This document shows, piece by piece, positions 41,064 to 49,803 of a stretch of 64,000 nt of DNA. The notes beneath the pieces were generated by a model. That model saw only the letters and a program-made list of their open reading frames with translations. It was not told the origin of the DNA and ran no database searches. Within the stretch, counting starts at the first letter, position 1. Every line of letters starts with the position of its first letter. The stretch is from Faecalibacterium duncaniae (lineage in GTDB: Bacteria; Bacillota; Clostridia; Oscillospirales; Ruminococcaceae): assembly GCF_010509575.1 (NCBI RefSeq), contig NZ_CP048437.1, positions 186,001 to 250,000 of the forward strand. Direction: 5' to 3'. Made by a program: the position numbers and the translations under genes.

Positions 41064-42668
41064 ATGACAAATCGTGAAGAGATCGAGCGCCGCCGGACGT
41101 TTGCGATCATCAGCCACCCCGATGCCGGCAAAACGACCCTGACCGAAAAGCTGCTGCTGTACGGTGGAGCCATCAATCAGGCCGGTTCCGTCAAGGGCAA
41201 GCAGAGCGCCAAGCACGCTGTGTCCGACTGGATGGATATCGAGAAGCAGCGCGGTATTTCTGTCACTTCCTCTGTCCTGCAGTTCAACTATGCAGGCAAG
41301 TGCGTGAACATTCTGGATACCCCGGGCCATCAGGACTTCTCGGAGGATACCTACCGTACCCTGATGGCAGCGGACTCCGCTGTCATGGTCATCGATGCTG
41401 CAAAGGGCGTTGAGGCCCAGACCATCAAGCTGTTCAAGGTCTGCACCCTGCGTCACATCCCCATCTTTACCTTCATCAACAAGATGGACCGCGAAGCCCG
41501 CGACCCCTTTGAGCTGATGGAGAACATCGAGGAGATCCTGGGCATCAAGACCTACCCCATGAACTGGCCCATCGGCTGCGGCAAGGAGTTCAAGGGCGTG
41601 TTCGACCGCAATACCCGCAAGGTGCTGGCTTTCTCCAGCGACGGCCGCGCCAACGGCGTGAAGAAGGTCAACGAGACCGAGGCCGAACTGGGCGATGCTG
41701 CACTGGACGAGCTGCTGACCCCCTACCTGCACCAGCAGCTGGTGGACGAGATCGAGCTGCTGGACGGCGCTGCCGAGGAATTTGACCTCGACAAGGTGCT
41801 GCGCGGTGAGCTGAGCCCTGTGTTCTTTGGCTCTGCTCTGACCAACTTCGGCGTGGAGCCCTTCCTGGAAAACTTCCTGCGGCTCACCCCCACCCCGCTG
41901 GCCCGTGTGGACAGCCTGACCGGCGAGCCGGTGGACCCCTGCCGCGACGAGTTCTCGGCCTTCATCTTCAAGATCCAGGCCAACATGAACAAGGCCCACC
42001 GTGACCGCATCGCCTTTATGCGCATCTGCTCCGGCAAGTTCGAGCGCGGCATGGAGGCTTACCACGTGCAGGAGGGCAAGAACATCAAGCTGGCCACCGG
42101 CACCCAGCTGATGGCGCAGGATCGTGCCATCGTGGATGAGGCCTACGCGGGCGATATCATCGGCCTGTTTGACCCGGGCATCTTCTCCATCGGCGACACC
42201 CTGTGCACCGGCAAAAAGAAGGTCGAGTTTGCGGGCATCCCCACCTTCTCACCGGAGCATTTTGCCCGCATCGAGCAGAAGGACACCATGAAGCGCAAGC
42301 AGTTCGTGAAGGGTATGGAGCAGATCGCCCAGGAGGGTGCCATCCAGATCTTCCGCGAAGTCGGCGGCGGCATGGAGGAGGTCGTGGTCGGCGTGGTCGG
42401 TGTGCTGCAGCTGGAAGTGCTGGAGTACCGCCTGAACACCGAGTACAACGTGGAGATCCGGATGCAGCAGCTGCCCTTTGAGCAGCTGCGCTGGGTGAAG
42501 AACGACCCCGACACCTACAACCTGCGGGATCTGGATCTGACCAGCGATACCAAGGCTGTGGAGGATATGAAGGGCAACCGTCTGCTGCTGTTCACCTCTG
42601 ATTGGGCCGTCCGCTGGGCTGAGACCCACAACGACACGCTGGAATTGAGCGAGTTCGGCAATATCTGA
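41064..42668 (+). CDS. prfC: Peptide chain release factor 3
   Basis: A 534-residue translational GTPase that recycles release factors RF1/RF2. G1 is SHPDAGKTT, G2 lies in KQRGISVTSS, G3 is DTPGHQDFSEDTYRTL, G4 is INKMDREARDPFEL. The DFSEDTYRTLMAADSAVMVIDAAKGVE stretch separates RF3 from EF-G, and the length fits RF3 (about 530). AGGAGAAATCAATAT stands before the ATG. It is monocistronic with a strong terminator. Confidence 0.95.
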   Translation: MTNREEIERRRTFAIISHPDAGKTTLTEKLLLYGGAINQAGSVKGKQSAKHAVSDWMDIEKQRGISVTSSVLQFNYAGKCVNILDTPGHQDFSEDTYRTLMAADSAVMVIDAAKGVEAQTIKLFKVCTLRHIPIFTFINKMDREARDPFELMENIEEILGIKTYPMNWPIGCGKEFKGVFDRNTRKVLAFSSDGRANGVKKVNETEAELGDAALDELLTPYLHQQLVDEIELLDGAAEEFDLDKVLRGELSPVFFGSALTNFGVEPFLENFLRLTPTPLARVDSLTGEPVDPCRDEFSAFIFKIQANMNKAHRDRIAFMRICSGKFERGMEAYHVQEGKNIKLATGTQLMAQDRAIVDEAYAGDIIGLFDPGIFSIGDTLCTGKKKVEFAGIPTFSPEHFARIEQKDTMKRKQFVKGMEQIAQEGAIQIFREVGGGMEEVVVGVVGVLQLEVLEYRLNTEYNVEIRMQQLPFEQLRWVKNDPDTYNLRDLDLTSDTKAVEDMKGNRLLLFTSDWAVRWAETHNDTLELSEFGNI

Positions 42669-42672
42669 TTGG

Positions 42673-42724
42673 AAAAAAGAGAGCTGCTGTGCGGAGCTGA
42701 CTCGCACCGCAGTTCTCTTTTTTA
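42673..42724 (+). terminator. Terminator after prfC
   Basis: AAAAAAGAGAGCTGCTGTGCG pairs, with three mismatches, with CGCACCGCAGTTCTCTTTTTT. Confidence 0.85.
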
Positions 42725-42813
42725 TAAAAAAGCAAAAATACAACAAAAGATGCCAGCCTCTGTATGAATGGTTCCCATTGCGGGGAACACTGCTGGCATG
42801 GAGGGAAACGTAT

Positions 42814-43797
42814 ATGGAAAACCTGAACATTGGCCGCAGCGGCATCGAAGTGCCTTTTCTGGGCATGGGCACCTGGGCCATCGGCGGCGGCAGCTGGTGG
42901 GGCGACAACGATGATGCCCTTTCGGTCAAAGCCATCCAGACTGCTGTGGAGCAGGGCATCCGGTGGATCGACACCGCGCCCATCTACGGCCTGTACCACA
43001 GCGAGACCGTGGTGGGCGAGGCCCTGAAGCACATCGACCGGGACAAGGTGGTGCTCTCTACAAAATGCGGCCTGGAGTGGCGGCACGAAACACCGGTGCT
43101 CCACAAGGTCGTGGACGGCACCGCCGTCTACCGGGACCTCTCGGCGCAGAGCATCATTGAGGACGTGGAGGACAGCCTGCGCCGCCTGGGCACCGACCAC
43201 CTGGATGTGCTGTACACCCACTGGCAGAGCCCGGAACCCGGCCTCTATCCGCTGGAGGAGACCGTGGAGGCCATGATGAAGCTGAAGGAGCAGGGCAAGA
43301 TCCGCGCCATTGGTGCGTCCAACGTGACGGCGGATCTCATCCGGGGCTACTGCCGGTACGGGCAGCTGGATGTCATTCAGGAAAAGTACAGCCTGCTGAC
43401 CCGCCGCATCGAAAAGCAGCTCCTGCCCACCTGCAGGGAGCTGGGCGTTTCGGTGCAGGCCTACTCCCCGCTGGAGCAGGGTCTGCTCACCGGCAGGGTC
43501 ACCATGGAGACCACTTTCCCCGAGGGCAGCACCCGGAACAGCAACCCCAGCTTCCAGCCTGCCCGCCGGAAGCAGGCGCTGGACCTGCTGGCCAAGTGGG
43601 ACGACCTGACCGGGAAATACGACTGCACCGTGGCCCAGCTGGTCATTGCCCTGACGGCCCGGATGATCCCCGGCCTGCATGTGCTGTGCGGTGCCCGCAC
43701 CCCGGAGCAGGTGCTGGACAATGCCGGTGCACTGAATATCAAACTGGATGGCGCGGATGCCGTCCGCATGAAGTGGGACGTGGATGCCATTTCCTGA
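42814..43797 (+). CDS. Aldo/keto reductase
   Basis: A 327-residue NAD(P)H-dependent oxidoreductase of the AKR superfamily, cytoplasmic. The catalytic tetrad is visible: Asp in IRWIDTAPIYG, Tyr in the same segment (IYGLYHSE), Lys in VVLSTKCG and His in LYTHWQSPEP. The cofactor-binding C-terminal part with CGARTPEQVLDNAGAL is typical. Relatives reduce sugar aldehydes or xenobiotics; the substrate cannot be read here. GAGGG precedes the ATG at 42814. Confidence 0.9.
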   Translation: MENLNIGRSGIEVPFLGMGTWAIGGGSWWGDNDDALSVKAIQTAVEQGIRWIDTAPIYGLYHSETVVGEALKHIDRDKVVLSTKCGLEWRHETPVLHKVVDGTAVYRDLSAQSIIEDVEDSLRRLGTDHLDVLYTHWQSPEPGLYPLEETVEAMMKLKEQGKIRAIGASNVTADLIRGYCRYGQLDVIQEKYSLLTRRIEKQLLPTCRELGVSVQAYSPLEQGLLTGRVTMETTFPEGSTRNSNPSFQPARRKQALDLLAKWDDLTGKYDCTVAQLVIALTARMIPGLHVLCGARTPEQVLDNAGALNIKLDGADAVRMKWDVDAIS

Positions 43798-43821
43798 GCC
43801 GGTGCTTCAGAACAAAAGCAG

Positions 43822-43870
43822 ATAACCAAAAAGGGACGATGCCGCAAAAGCATCGTCCCTTTTTGGTTAT
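43822..43870. terminator. Strong bidirectional terminator between AKR gene and holin gene
   Basis: ATAACCAAAAAGGGACGATGC pairs perfectly with GCATCGTCCCTTTTTGGTTAT around a short loop. The minus-strand holin stop codon (43867) lies inside the arm. Confidence 0.93.
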
Positions 43871-44115
43871 TTGTGCTCCTTCAGCTGGCAGAGGAAGTCA
43901 TCGGCTTCGATGGCCTCCGGGGTGAAGGAATTGTTCTTCCACCAGCTGACCAGCGCGGTGGCAATGGTCAGGCCGGTGGAGACCAGCTGCTCCAGCTCTG
44001 CCGATTCAATGGGCAGGACACGGTGGCCGGTGGCGCTGAGCACCTGATTGGTCAGCGCCAGTGCCAGCGCCGCCGTGCGGGCCAGCGTGGCGGGAGAGAT
44101 CTTGCATTTCTTCAT
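43867..44115 (-). CDS. SPP1-family phage holin
   Basis: An 82-residue membrane protein with two hydrophobic segments (about 12-28 and 44-58) and a charged tail. TNQVLSATGHRVLPIES and TIATALVSWWKNNSFTPEAI match the SPP1-type holin pattern, in which a W-W/K-K-N-N-S-F-T block follows the second helix. Holins make the membrane hole through which an endolysin reaches the wall. AAAGGAG stands before the ATG. The lysozyme gene ends 16 bases upstream, so the two are one lysis cassette. Confidence 0.85.
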   Translation of the reverse strand: MKKCKISPATLARTAALALALTNQVLSATGHRVLPIESAELEQLVSTGLTIATALVSWWKNNSFTPEAIEADDFLCQLKEHK

Positions 44116-44131
44116 GGGGAACTCCTTTCTT

Positions 44132-44755
44132 TTATAGGATGGTACGGTCGAGCCCCGCCCGGTGGAGCAGGGCGGGATAATCCTTTTCGGTGCGGCTCAG
44201 GTCCACGGGGCCGGAGATGCCGGGTACCCTGCCCCTGCTGGTGTACTGCCACATTCCGTGCCTGCGGGCCGGGCGTTTGCCCCGGTAGTCCGCCAGCCAG
44301 AGATCGAAGGGGGCCAGTGTGTCCATGTGCAGGGCGGTATCTGCAAAATGGGTGTAGGTGTATACCATGGCGTACAGGCCCCAGTGCTCCAGCTGACGTG
44401 CCGCCCCGGCAACAAGGGCGGAGAGCGCGTCCGGTGTCAGAGCACGCAGGCGGGCATCCTCCACGTCGATGGCAGCGGGCAGCTGAAGCCGCTTTCCCCT
44501 GAGGGCATCGTGCAGGAGGGCCAGCTCAGCATCCCGCTGTGGGGCGGTAACGGCACAGCTGTAATAGTAGATCCCCACCGGGATGCCCAGCCGGATGCAG
44601 GCAGAGTAGTTTGTTTCAAACATGGGGTCGATGTAGGACGTGCCGCTCCTGCTGCCCAGTGCGCGCAGCATCACGCCGTGGACCCTGCCGCTGGCTTTTA
44701 CGGTATCCCAGTCTATGCGGCCCTGCCAGCGGGAGACATCCAGCACCGTGAACAT
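44132..44755 (-). CDS. GH25 family endolysin (muramidase)
   Basis: A 207-residue glycosyl hydrolase 25 lysozyme that cuts N-acetylmuramyl bonds in peptidoglycan. VLDVSRWQGRIDW holds Asp6, and AAIDVEDARL holds the DxE pair Asp97/Glu99. GIYYYSCAV, YAMVYTYTHFA and LWLADY are family strands. No signal peptide and no wall-binding domain are present, as in phage endolysins that depend on a holin. The start codon shares a base with the stop of the tail-fibre gene. The cassette has no other phage genes around it. Confidence 0.9.
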   Translation of the reverse strand: MFTVLDVSRWQGRIDWDTVKASGRVHGVMLRALGSRSGTSYIDPMFETNYSACIRLGIPVGIYYYSCAVTAPQRDAELALLHDALRGKRLQLPAAIDVEDARLRALTPDALSALVAGAARQLEHWGLYAMVYTYTHFADTALHMDTLAPFDLWLADYRGKRPARRHGMWQYTSRGRVPGISGPVDLSRTEKDYPALLHRAGLDRTIL

Positions 44756-45528
44756 CAGGTGGCCTCCAGCAGGGTCTTGAGGGCGGCGGGAGTGACGGTG
44801 TCCACCACCAGACTGCCATCGCTGCGGATGGACAGCACCCGCAGGAGGGCACCAGCCTGCGGGGCCACCGGGGCAGGCAGCGCGCCTACGTCCTGCGCGT
44901 CCAGCACCACCGCGCCGCCTTTGCCGTTGACACTGAGCAGGGTGCCGTCCTCGGGGGCAAAGGATTCGGCGCGCAGGGCGGCGCTCTCGGCGCGGGAAGC
45001 CGAGGTCGCGGCACGGCTGCCATTCAGTGCTGCCCGCTCGGCAGCGTCGGCAGCGGCCTGCGCCTGCCGGGCGGCATTGGCCTCACTGGCGGCGCTGTTC
45101 TGGGCCGCCTGCACCGCCGCATCGGCCTGCCCCGATACCTGGGCGATGAACTGTTCGTACACCGAGGGACTGGGCTCCTCCTCGGTGCCGTCGGTGGGCA
45201 GGATGTCGTAGACATCGTACCGGCCCGGGCGGGTGTAAGCGGTATAGCCGCTGCCGTCGGTGGCGGCCAGCATCCATTGCCCGGCGGGCCAGCCGGTGAA
45301 GCTGCGGCCCACGGGCGCGCTGTGCGCTGCATCCAGCACAAGGGGTGCGGCAAGGGTGCCGTCGCTGTGGCGGATGTGCAGGGTGACGCTGCACCCGGCC
45401 CATTCCGCAGGCAGCTGGAACACCAGCCGGTCCACGCCCTCGGCGTTCTGTGCGCCCAGGTGCAGCCGGGCGGGCTGGGCTGTGAATTCGGTGCCGCCCA
45501 GCGTGCGGGGAGTGATCTTGATCTGCAT
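44755..45528 (-). CDS. Phage tail-fibre/appendage-like protein
   Basis: A 257-residue protein. A beta-rich N-domain (about 1-125, VFQLPAEWAGCSVTLHIRHSDG, then WPAGQWMLAATDGSGY) is followed by an Ala-rich coiled coil (about 140-190, AAVQAAQNSAASEANAARQ). After it comes SVNGKGGAVVLDAQDVGALP, the short repeat seen just before the knob of many phage tail fibres. The end (APQAGALLRVLSIRSDGSLVV) is short, so a large receptor-binding head is missing. An ATG at 45528 with AAAGGAAGG upstream is used; an in-frame extension to 45711 would cover the promoter. It is cotranscribed with lysozyme and holin. Confidence 0.75.
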   Translation of the reverse strand: MQIKITPRTLGGTEFTAQPARLHLGAQNAEGVDRLVFQLPAEWAGCSVTLHIRHSDGTLAAPLVLDAAHSAPVGRSFTGWPAGQWMLAATDGSGYTAYTRPGRYDVYDILPTDGTEEEPSPSVYEQFIAQVSGQADAAVQAAQNSAASEANAARQAQAAADAAERAALNGSRAATSASRAESAALRAESFAPEDGTLLSVNGKGGAVVLDAQDVGALPAPVAPQAGALLRVLSIRSDGSLVVDTVTPAALKTLLEAT

Positions 45529-45557
45529 AAAAACCTTCCTTTCTTCTTTTTGACCCC

Positions 45558-45586
45558 ATTGTACCGGTTTGCAGCAGGGCACGGAA
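45558..45586 (-). promoter_or_regulatory. Candidate promoter of the phage-type cassette
   Basis: Minus strand: -35 TTCCGT (45581-45586), 17-base spacer, -10 TACAAT (45558-45563), 30 bases before the start. The -35 is weak. Confidence 0.5.
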
Positions 45587-45599
45587 GTGCGGTCTTTTT

Positions 45600-45930
45600 T
45601 TATGGTGTTTTTTACCTTTCGGCATTTTGCTGGAAGCTGGTTTTTGGCAGAAACTGCGGAGAAACTCCCCGTTATTTCCGGCAGGAAAACAGCGGGGAAT
45701 TTGTGCCGCAAAATGTCGGATTACGCATGATTGATGCGCCGGAATGTGCAAAAGAGCCCGGCGATTTCTCCCCGGGAAACAAACTTGAAATGTTAAAAAA
45801 TTATGAACGAATACGACCAATTTTTTGGAAAAATTTCAGAAGGAAACGCCCGAAATCATTCTGAATCAAGGAAAACAATGTACAGATTGCACAAAAAACT
45901 ATGTGAAACAATTATCAAACTGAATCGCAC
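45600..45930. other. Intergenic stretch without a recognised gene
   Basis: About 330 bases between the divergent phage-type and cell-wall genes. A hairpin CTCCCCG/CGGGGAA with an inner TTCC/GGAA stem lies near 45667-45702. A 102-residue frame at 45803-46111 has AT-rich codons, no ribosome site and contains the next promoter, so it is not taken as a gene. Confidence 0.5.
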
Positions 45931-45934
45931 GGAT

Positions 45935-45963
45935 TTGACAAATGGGCCGTCGTCTGCTAAAAT
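45935..45963 (+). promoter_or_regulatory. Promoter of the G5/3D protein gene
   Basis: Consensus -35 TTGACA at 45935-45940, 17-base spacer, -10 TAAAAT at 45958-45963. About 140 bases of leader follow. Confidence 0.85.
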
Positions 45964-46107
45964 AGTGCCCGCTCAACGGATCATACACACGTTGGAGCGT
46001 CTAAATTTTATTTCTCAGGAAGTAAAACGCCGTATAAAAAGACGGCCCTTTGCAGGAAAAAATGCCCTGCGCTTTGCGGGCAAAGGAAGAGCCCGCCGCA
46101 TTCCAAA

Positions 46108-47184
46108 ATGATGAAAAGAGAGGAGTTGTCTCGTATCGCTTCCGTCAAATTTCAAAAAGCATTGTCTGACCGCGCTCGTGCGGTCACACCCCGTGTGCTG
46201 GCGTTCTGCGTCATGGCAGTGAGCCTTGTGTTCACTTTGGCCGTGACCGCCGCGAATCTGCGGCTGACCTACGTCACCGACTCCGATGGTGCGCGTCAGC
46301 TGGTGGTCAGCAGTGAGGCTGACCCTGCCCGCGTCATGAGCCTTTCCGGCATTGAGGCCGAAGAGGGCGACCACGTTTACTACACCGCGTTCAGCGGCAA
46401 TCTTGCCACCCTGAACATTGAGCGGGCCTTCACCGTGAACATCCAGGCCGACGGCCAGGAGTACCCGGTGAAGATGGCCTTTGGCACCGTTGCCGATGCG
46501 CTGGAGCGCGCCGGCATCACCCTGGAGGCAGATGACTACACCGAGCCTGCGCTGGATCAGTTGGTCACTGTGGGCAGTGAGATCACGGTGCACCGGGTGG
46601 ACTACCAGGACAAGGTGGAGACCCAGAGCATCCCCTACGACACCCAGTATGTCTACACCAGCCTGTACTTCCGCAACACCGGCCGGGCCACCACCCTGCA
46701 GCATGGGGCGGAAGGTCAGCAGACCGTGACCACCCGCGAAAAGTATGTGGACGGCGAGCTGGAAAACAGCATGGTGGTGGATGTGACCACCACGGTGGAG
46801 CCCACCGACCATGTCGTCAAGACCTATGGTGCCGGTGCGCCCGTTTCTCCCCTGACCGGGCCGGACGGTACCACCAACGCCCCCGCCTCGTACAGCCAGG
46901 TCCTCACCGGCAAGGCCACGGGCTATTATTCCCGCACGGGCAAGGGCTCGTCGGGCCTGGGCCTGGGCTACGGCACCGTTGCCGTTGACCCCAGCGTCAT
47001 TCCCTATGGCACGCTGCTGTACATCACTTCCACGGACGGCAGCTTTGTTTACGGTTATGCCGTTGCCACCGACACCGGTATCGCGGTGCAGAAGGGCCAG
47101 ATCCTGGTGGACCTGTTCTATGAGACCTACGCAGAGTCGGTCATCAACGGAGCCATTCAGGTCAACGTTTACGTTGTAGGCTGA
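46108..47184 (+). CDS. DUF348-G5-3D domain cell-wall protein (YabE/Rpf-like)
   Basis: A 358-residue exported protein. A basic start and a membrane/signal helix (about 30-50, VLAFCVMAVSLVFTLAVTAA) precede a DUF348 domain (RAFTVNIQADGQEYPVKMAFGT, about 105-150). A G5 domain (about 172-240, KVETQSIPYDTQYVYTSL) and a C-terminal 3D domain follow (about 270-358, ATGYYSRTGKGSSGLGLGYGTVAVDPSVIPYGT). In the 3D domain the acidic residues of VDP and ATDTG should be catalytic. This is the plan of YabE/YuiC-type murein hydrolases related to resuscitation factors. Two tandem ATGs open the frame; the ribosome site is poor (GGAAGAG about 20 bases upstream). Confidence 0.85.
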   Translation: MMKREELSRIASVKFQKALSDRARAVTPRVLAFCVMAVSLVFTLAVTAANLRLTYVTDSDGARQLVVSSEADPARVMSLSGIEAEEGDHVYYTAFSGNLATLNIERAFTVNIQADGQEYPVKMAFGTVADALERAGITLEADDYTEPALDQLVTVGSEITVHRVDYQDKVETQSIPYDTQYVYTSLYFRNTGRATTLQHGAEGQQTVTTREKYVDGELENSMVVDVTTTVEPTDHVVKTYGAGAPVSPLTGPDGTTNAPASYSQVLTGKATGYYSRTGKGSSGLGLGYGTVAVDPSVIPYGTLLYITSTDGSFVYGYAVATDTGIAVQKGQILVDLFYETYAESVINGAIQVNVYVVG

Positions 47185-47215
47185 ACCGCATAGCACACGG
47201 AAAAATTTGAAAAAG

Positions 47216-47270
47216 CACCCGCTTCAGTTTCCTGGATTTACAGGAAAAATGAGGCGGGTCTTTCTTTTTG
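47216..47270 (+). terminator. Terminator after the G5/3D gene
   Basis: ACCCGCTTCAGTTTCCTG pairs with CAGGAAAAATGAGGCGGGT, followed by CTTTCTTTTTG. Confidence 0.85.
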
Positions 47271-47378
47271 CCCTATATTCTGTAAAGTTTGCCGAGAATT
47301 CTTGTGTAAAATTGGATAAGTTGACCACAATGAAAAAATATTGACGAAAAGATTATAGTAGATTTTGACGGAAAGCCC

Positions 47379-47407
47379 TTGAAAAATCGGACAAAATTCT
47401 TTAATAT
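47379..47407 (+). promoter_or_regulatory. Promoter of the glycogen operon
   Basis: -35 TTGAAA at 47379-47384, 17-base spacer, -10 TAATAT at 47402-47407. Further TTGAC-like boxes stand at 47341 and 47365 in this AT-rich leader, so there may be more than one start. Confidence 0.7.
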
Positions 47408-47460
47408 AAGAGAGTACAAAGGTATAGGCTCACTGGGGCCTGTACGGGGAGGAGCTGTTT

Positions 47461-49722
47461 ATGAGACCGACGGAAGAAAAGATCCAGAAAGATCCCTCGG
47501 ATCTGCCGATTTATCTGTTCAAGCAGGGCAACAACTGCGAAGCATACCGTTACTTTGGTGCACACCTTGAGACCCGCGCCGGAGAGTCCGGTGTGGTGTT
47601 CCGTGTTTGGGCACCCCATGCAGCCGCCATCAGTGTGGTGGGCGATTTCAACAGCTGGAAGCCGGGCAGCCACCCGATGCGCAAAGTGGATGGGGATTCT
47701 GTCTGGGAGCTGTTCATCCCCGGCGTAAAGGAATATGATGTCTACAAGTACTGTGTGACCACCCGGGGCGGCGACCTGCTCTATAAGGCCGATCCCTATG
47801 CGTTCCACGCGGAGACCCGGCCCTCCAACGGCAGCAAGGTCTACGATATCACCGGCTTTGCCTGGCACGATGATGCCTGGCAGACTGCTCAGAAAAAGGC
47901 GGACGTGATCAACGGCCCGATGAACATCTACGAGATGCACGCGGGCAGCTGGAAGCTGAAGGACGAGAAGGTTCCCTATAACTATTCCGAGCTGGCCGAC
48001 GAGCTGATCCCCTACATCCGGGAGATGGGTTACACCCATGTGGAGCTTCTGCCCGTGATGGAGTATCCCTTCGACGGCAGCTGGGGCTACCAGGTCACGG
48101 GCTATTTTGCCCCCACCAGCCGCTACGGCACCCCCAAGGACTTCATGGCCTTTGTGGACAAGATGCATGAGGCCGGCATCGGTGTCATCATGGACTGGGT
48201 GCCCGCCCACTTCCCGAAGGATGGCTTCGGCCTGTACAACTTTGACGGAGAGGCCTGCTACGAGGACCCCAACCCCAAGCGCGGCGAGCATAAAGAATGG
48301 GGCACCATGGTGTTCGACTTCGGCCGCAGCGAGGTGCAGAGCTTCCTGATCTCCAGCGCCCTGTACTGGTTGGAGCAGTACCACATCGATGGTCTGCGCG
48401 TGGATGCCGTGGCCTCCATGCTGTATCTGGATTACAACCGCAAGCAGGGCGAATGGGAGCCCAATAAGAATGGCGGCAAGGAGAACCTGGAAGCAGTGGC
48501 TTTCCTGCGCAAGCTGAACGATACGGTTCTGGGCCGCCACCCCCACAAGTGCATGATCGCGGAGGAGTCCACCGCATGGCCCATGGTCACCAAACCGGCC
48601 AGCGACGGCGGCCTGGGCTTCAACTTCAAGTGGAACATGGGCTGGATGAACGACATGCTCAGCTACATGAAGACCGACCCGCTCTTCCGCGCGGGCAACC
48701 ACAACAAGGTCACCTTCAGCTTCTTCTATGCCTTCAGCGAAAACTTTGTGCTGCCCATCAGCCACGATGAAGTAGTGCACGGCAAGGGCAGCCTGATCAA
48801 CAAGATGCCGGGCGAGTACGATGCCAAGTTTGCCAACCTGCGCACCTTCTTCGGCTACATGATGGCCCACCCCGGCAAGAAGCTGCTGTTCATGGGCCAG
48901 GAGTTTGGCCAGTTCACGGAGTGGAACGAGGAAAAGCAGCTGGATTGGATGCTGCTGGACTACGATAAGCACACCGAGCTGCAGAACTACGTCAAGACCC
49001 TGAACGCCTTCTATAAAGAACACCCCGCCTTCTGGCAGATCGATTACAGCTGGGAGGGCTTCCAGTGGATCGTGCCCGATGACTCCAAGCAGAGCGTGGT
49101 CGCCTTCCTGCGCAAGGACGCAAACGGCAAGCAGATCCTGGTGGTCTGCAACTTCAACCCCGTCCTGCGCGAGGGCTATGCCCTGGGCGCACCTGTGGCA
49201 GGTACATACAAGGAAGTGCTGAACAGCGATGACGAGGCCTTCGGCGGTTCCGGCGCGGTCCATAACAAGTCCGTGCGCACCCACAAGAAGCCCCTGCATG
49301 GCTTTGAGCAGAGCATTACCATCACCCTGCCGCCCATGAGCACCCTGTATTTTGAGGTGCCCACCAAGCGCACCCGCAAGGCAGCAGATCCGGCCAAGAC
49401 GGCCCAGACCGTGAAAAAGACCGCTGCCAAAAAGACAGCCGCCAAGACCACGAAGACCGCCAAGGCTGAGCCTGCCGTGAAGGAGGAAAAGCCCAAAAAG
49501 ACCTCCACCCGCAAGGCAAAGGCAGAAGCGGAACCTGCACCGGAAAAGACCCCGGCCAAGCGCGGCCGGAAGCCCAAGGCAGAAGCCGCTGCCGCACCCG
49601 AAGCAGCACCCGCCAAGCGGGGCCGCAAACCCAAAGCCGAGCCCGCTGAAGCTGCCCCCGCGGCAGCCGAAAAGCCTGCCCGCAAGCCCCGCGCCAAAAA
49701 GGCCGCCAAGACCGAGGAGTGA
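47461..49722 (+). CDS. glgB: 1,4-alpha-glucan branching enzyme with histone-H1-like C-terminal tail
   Basis: A 753-residue enzyme that forms alpha-1,6 branches in glycogen. CBM48 (about 35-125, VVFRVWAPHAAAISVVGDFNSW) and a GH13 barrel follow: YTHVELLPVMEYPFDGSWGYQ, DGLRVDAVASMLYLDY (nucleophile Asp), MIAEESTAW (acid Glu) and PISHDEVVHGKGS (Asp). The catalytic part ends near residue 634, the normal GlgB length. The last 119 residues are an unusual Lys/Ala/Pro-rich tail with two KRGRKPKA motifs (700-707 and 719-726), resembling histone H1 or AT-hook tails. The frame is continuous and stops naturally. GGGAGGAGCTGTTT precedes the ATG. First gene of glgBCDA. Confidence 0.95.
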   Translation: MRPTEEKIQKDPSDLPIYLFKQGNNCEAYRYFGAHLETRAGESGVVFRVWAPHAAAISVVGDFNSWKPGSHPMRKVDGDSVWELFIPGVKEYDVYKYCVTTRGGDLLYKADPYAFHAETRPSNGSKVYDITGFAWHDDAWQTAQKKADVINGPMNIYEMHAGSWKLKDEKVPYNYSELADELIPYIREMGYTHVELLPVMEYPFDGSWGYQVTGYFAPTSRYGTPKDFMAFVDKMHEAGIGVIMDWVPAHFPKDGFGLYNFDGEACYEDPNPKRGEHKEWGTMVFDFGRSEVQSFLISSALYWLEQYHIDGLRVDAVASMLYLDYNRKQGEWEPNKNGGKENLEAVAFLRKLNDTVLGRHPHKCMIAEESTAWPMVTKPASDGGLGFNFKWNMGWMNDMLSYMKTDPLFRAGNHNKVTFSFFYAFSENFVLPISHDEVVHGKGSLINKMPGEYDAKFANLRTFFGYMMAHPGKKLLFMGQEFGQFTEWNEEKQLDWMLLDYDKHTELQNYVKTLNAFYKEHPAFWQIDYSWEGFQWIVPDDSKQSVVAFLRKDANGKQILVVCNFNPVLREGYALGAPVAGTYKEVLNSDDEAFGGSGAVHNKSVRTHKKPLHGFEQSITITLPPMSTLYFEVPTKRTRKAADPAKTAQTVKKTAAKKTAAKTTKTAKAEPAVKEEKPKKTSTRKAKAEAEPAPEKTPAKRGRKPKAEAAAAPEAAPAKRGRKPKAEPAEAAPAAAEKPARKPRAKKAAKTEE

Positions 49723-49803
49723 CCGGGGCGCATCCGCACAACACAGTCAAACCATTTCCAAATCCAATAAATCCGGAAATGTGTAAAAGGGGAGAATAAA
49801 GCT

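Noticed and set aside
44755..45711. Longer N-terminus (start 45711) of the tail-fibre-like protein
   Set aside because: The extra 61 residues are Lys/Cys-rich, cover the promoter region, and a good ribosome site precedes the ATG at 45528.
45803..46111. 102-codon plus-strand frame upstream of the G5/3D gene
   Set aside because: No ribosome site, AT-rich codons unlike the genome, and it contains the consensus promoter of the next gene.
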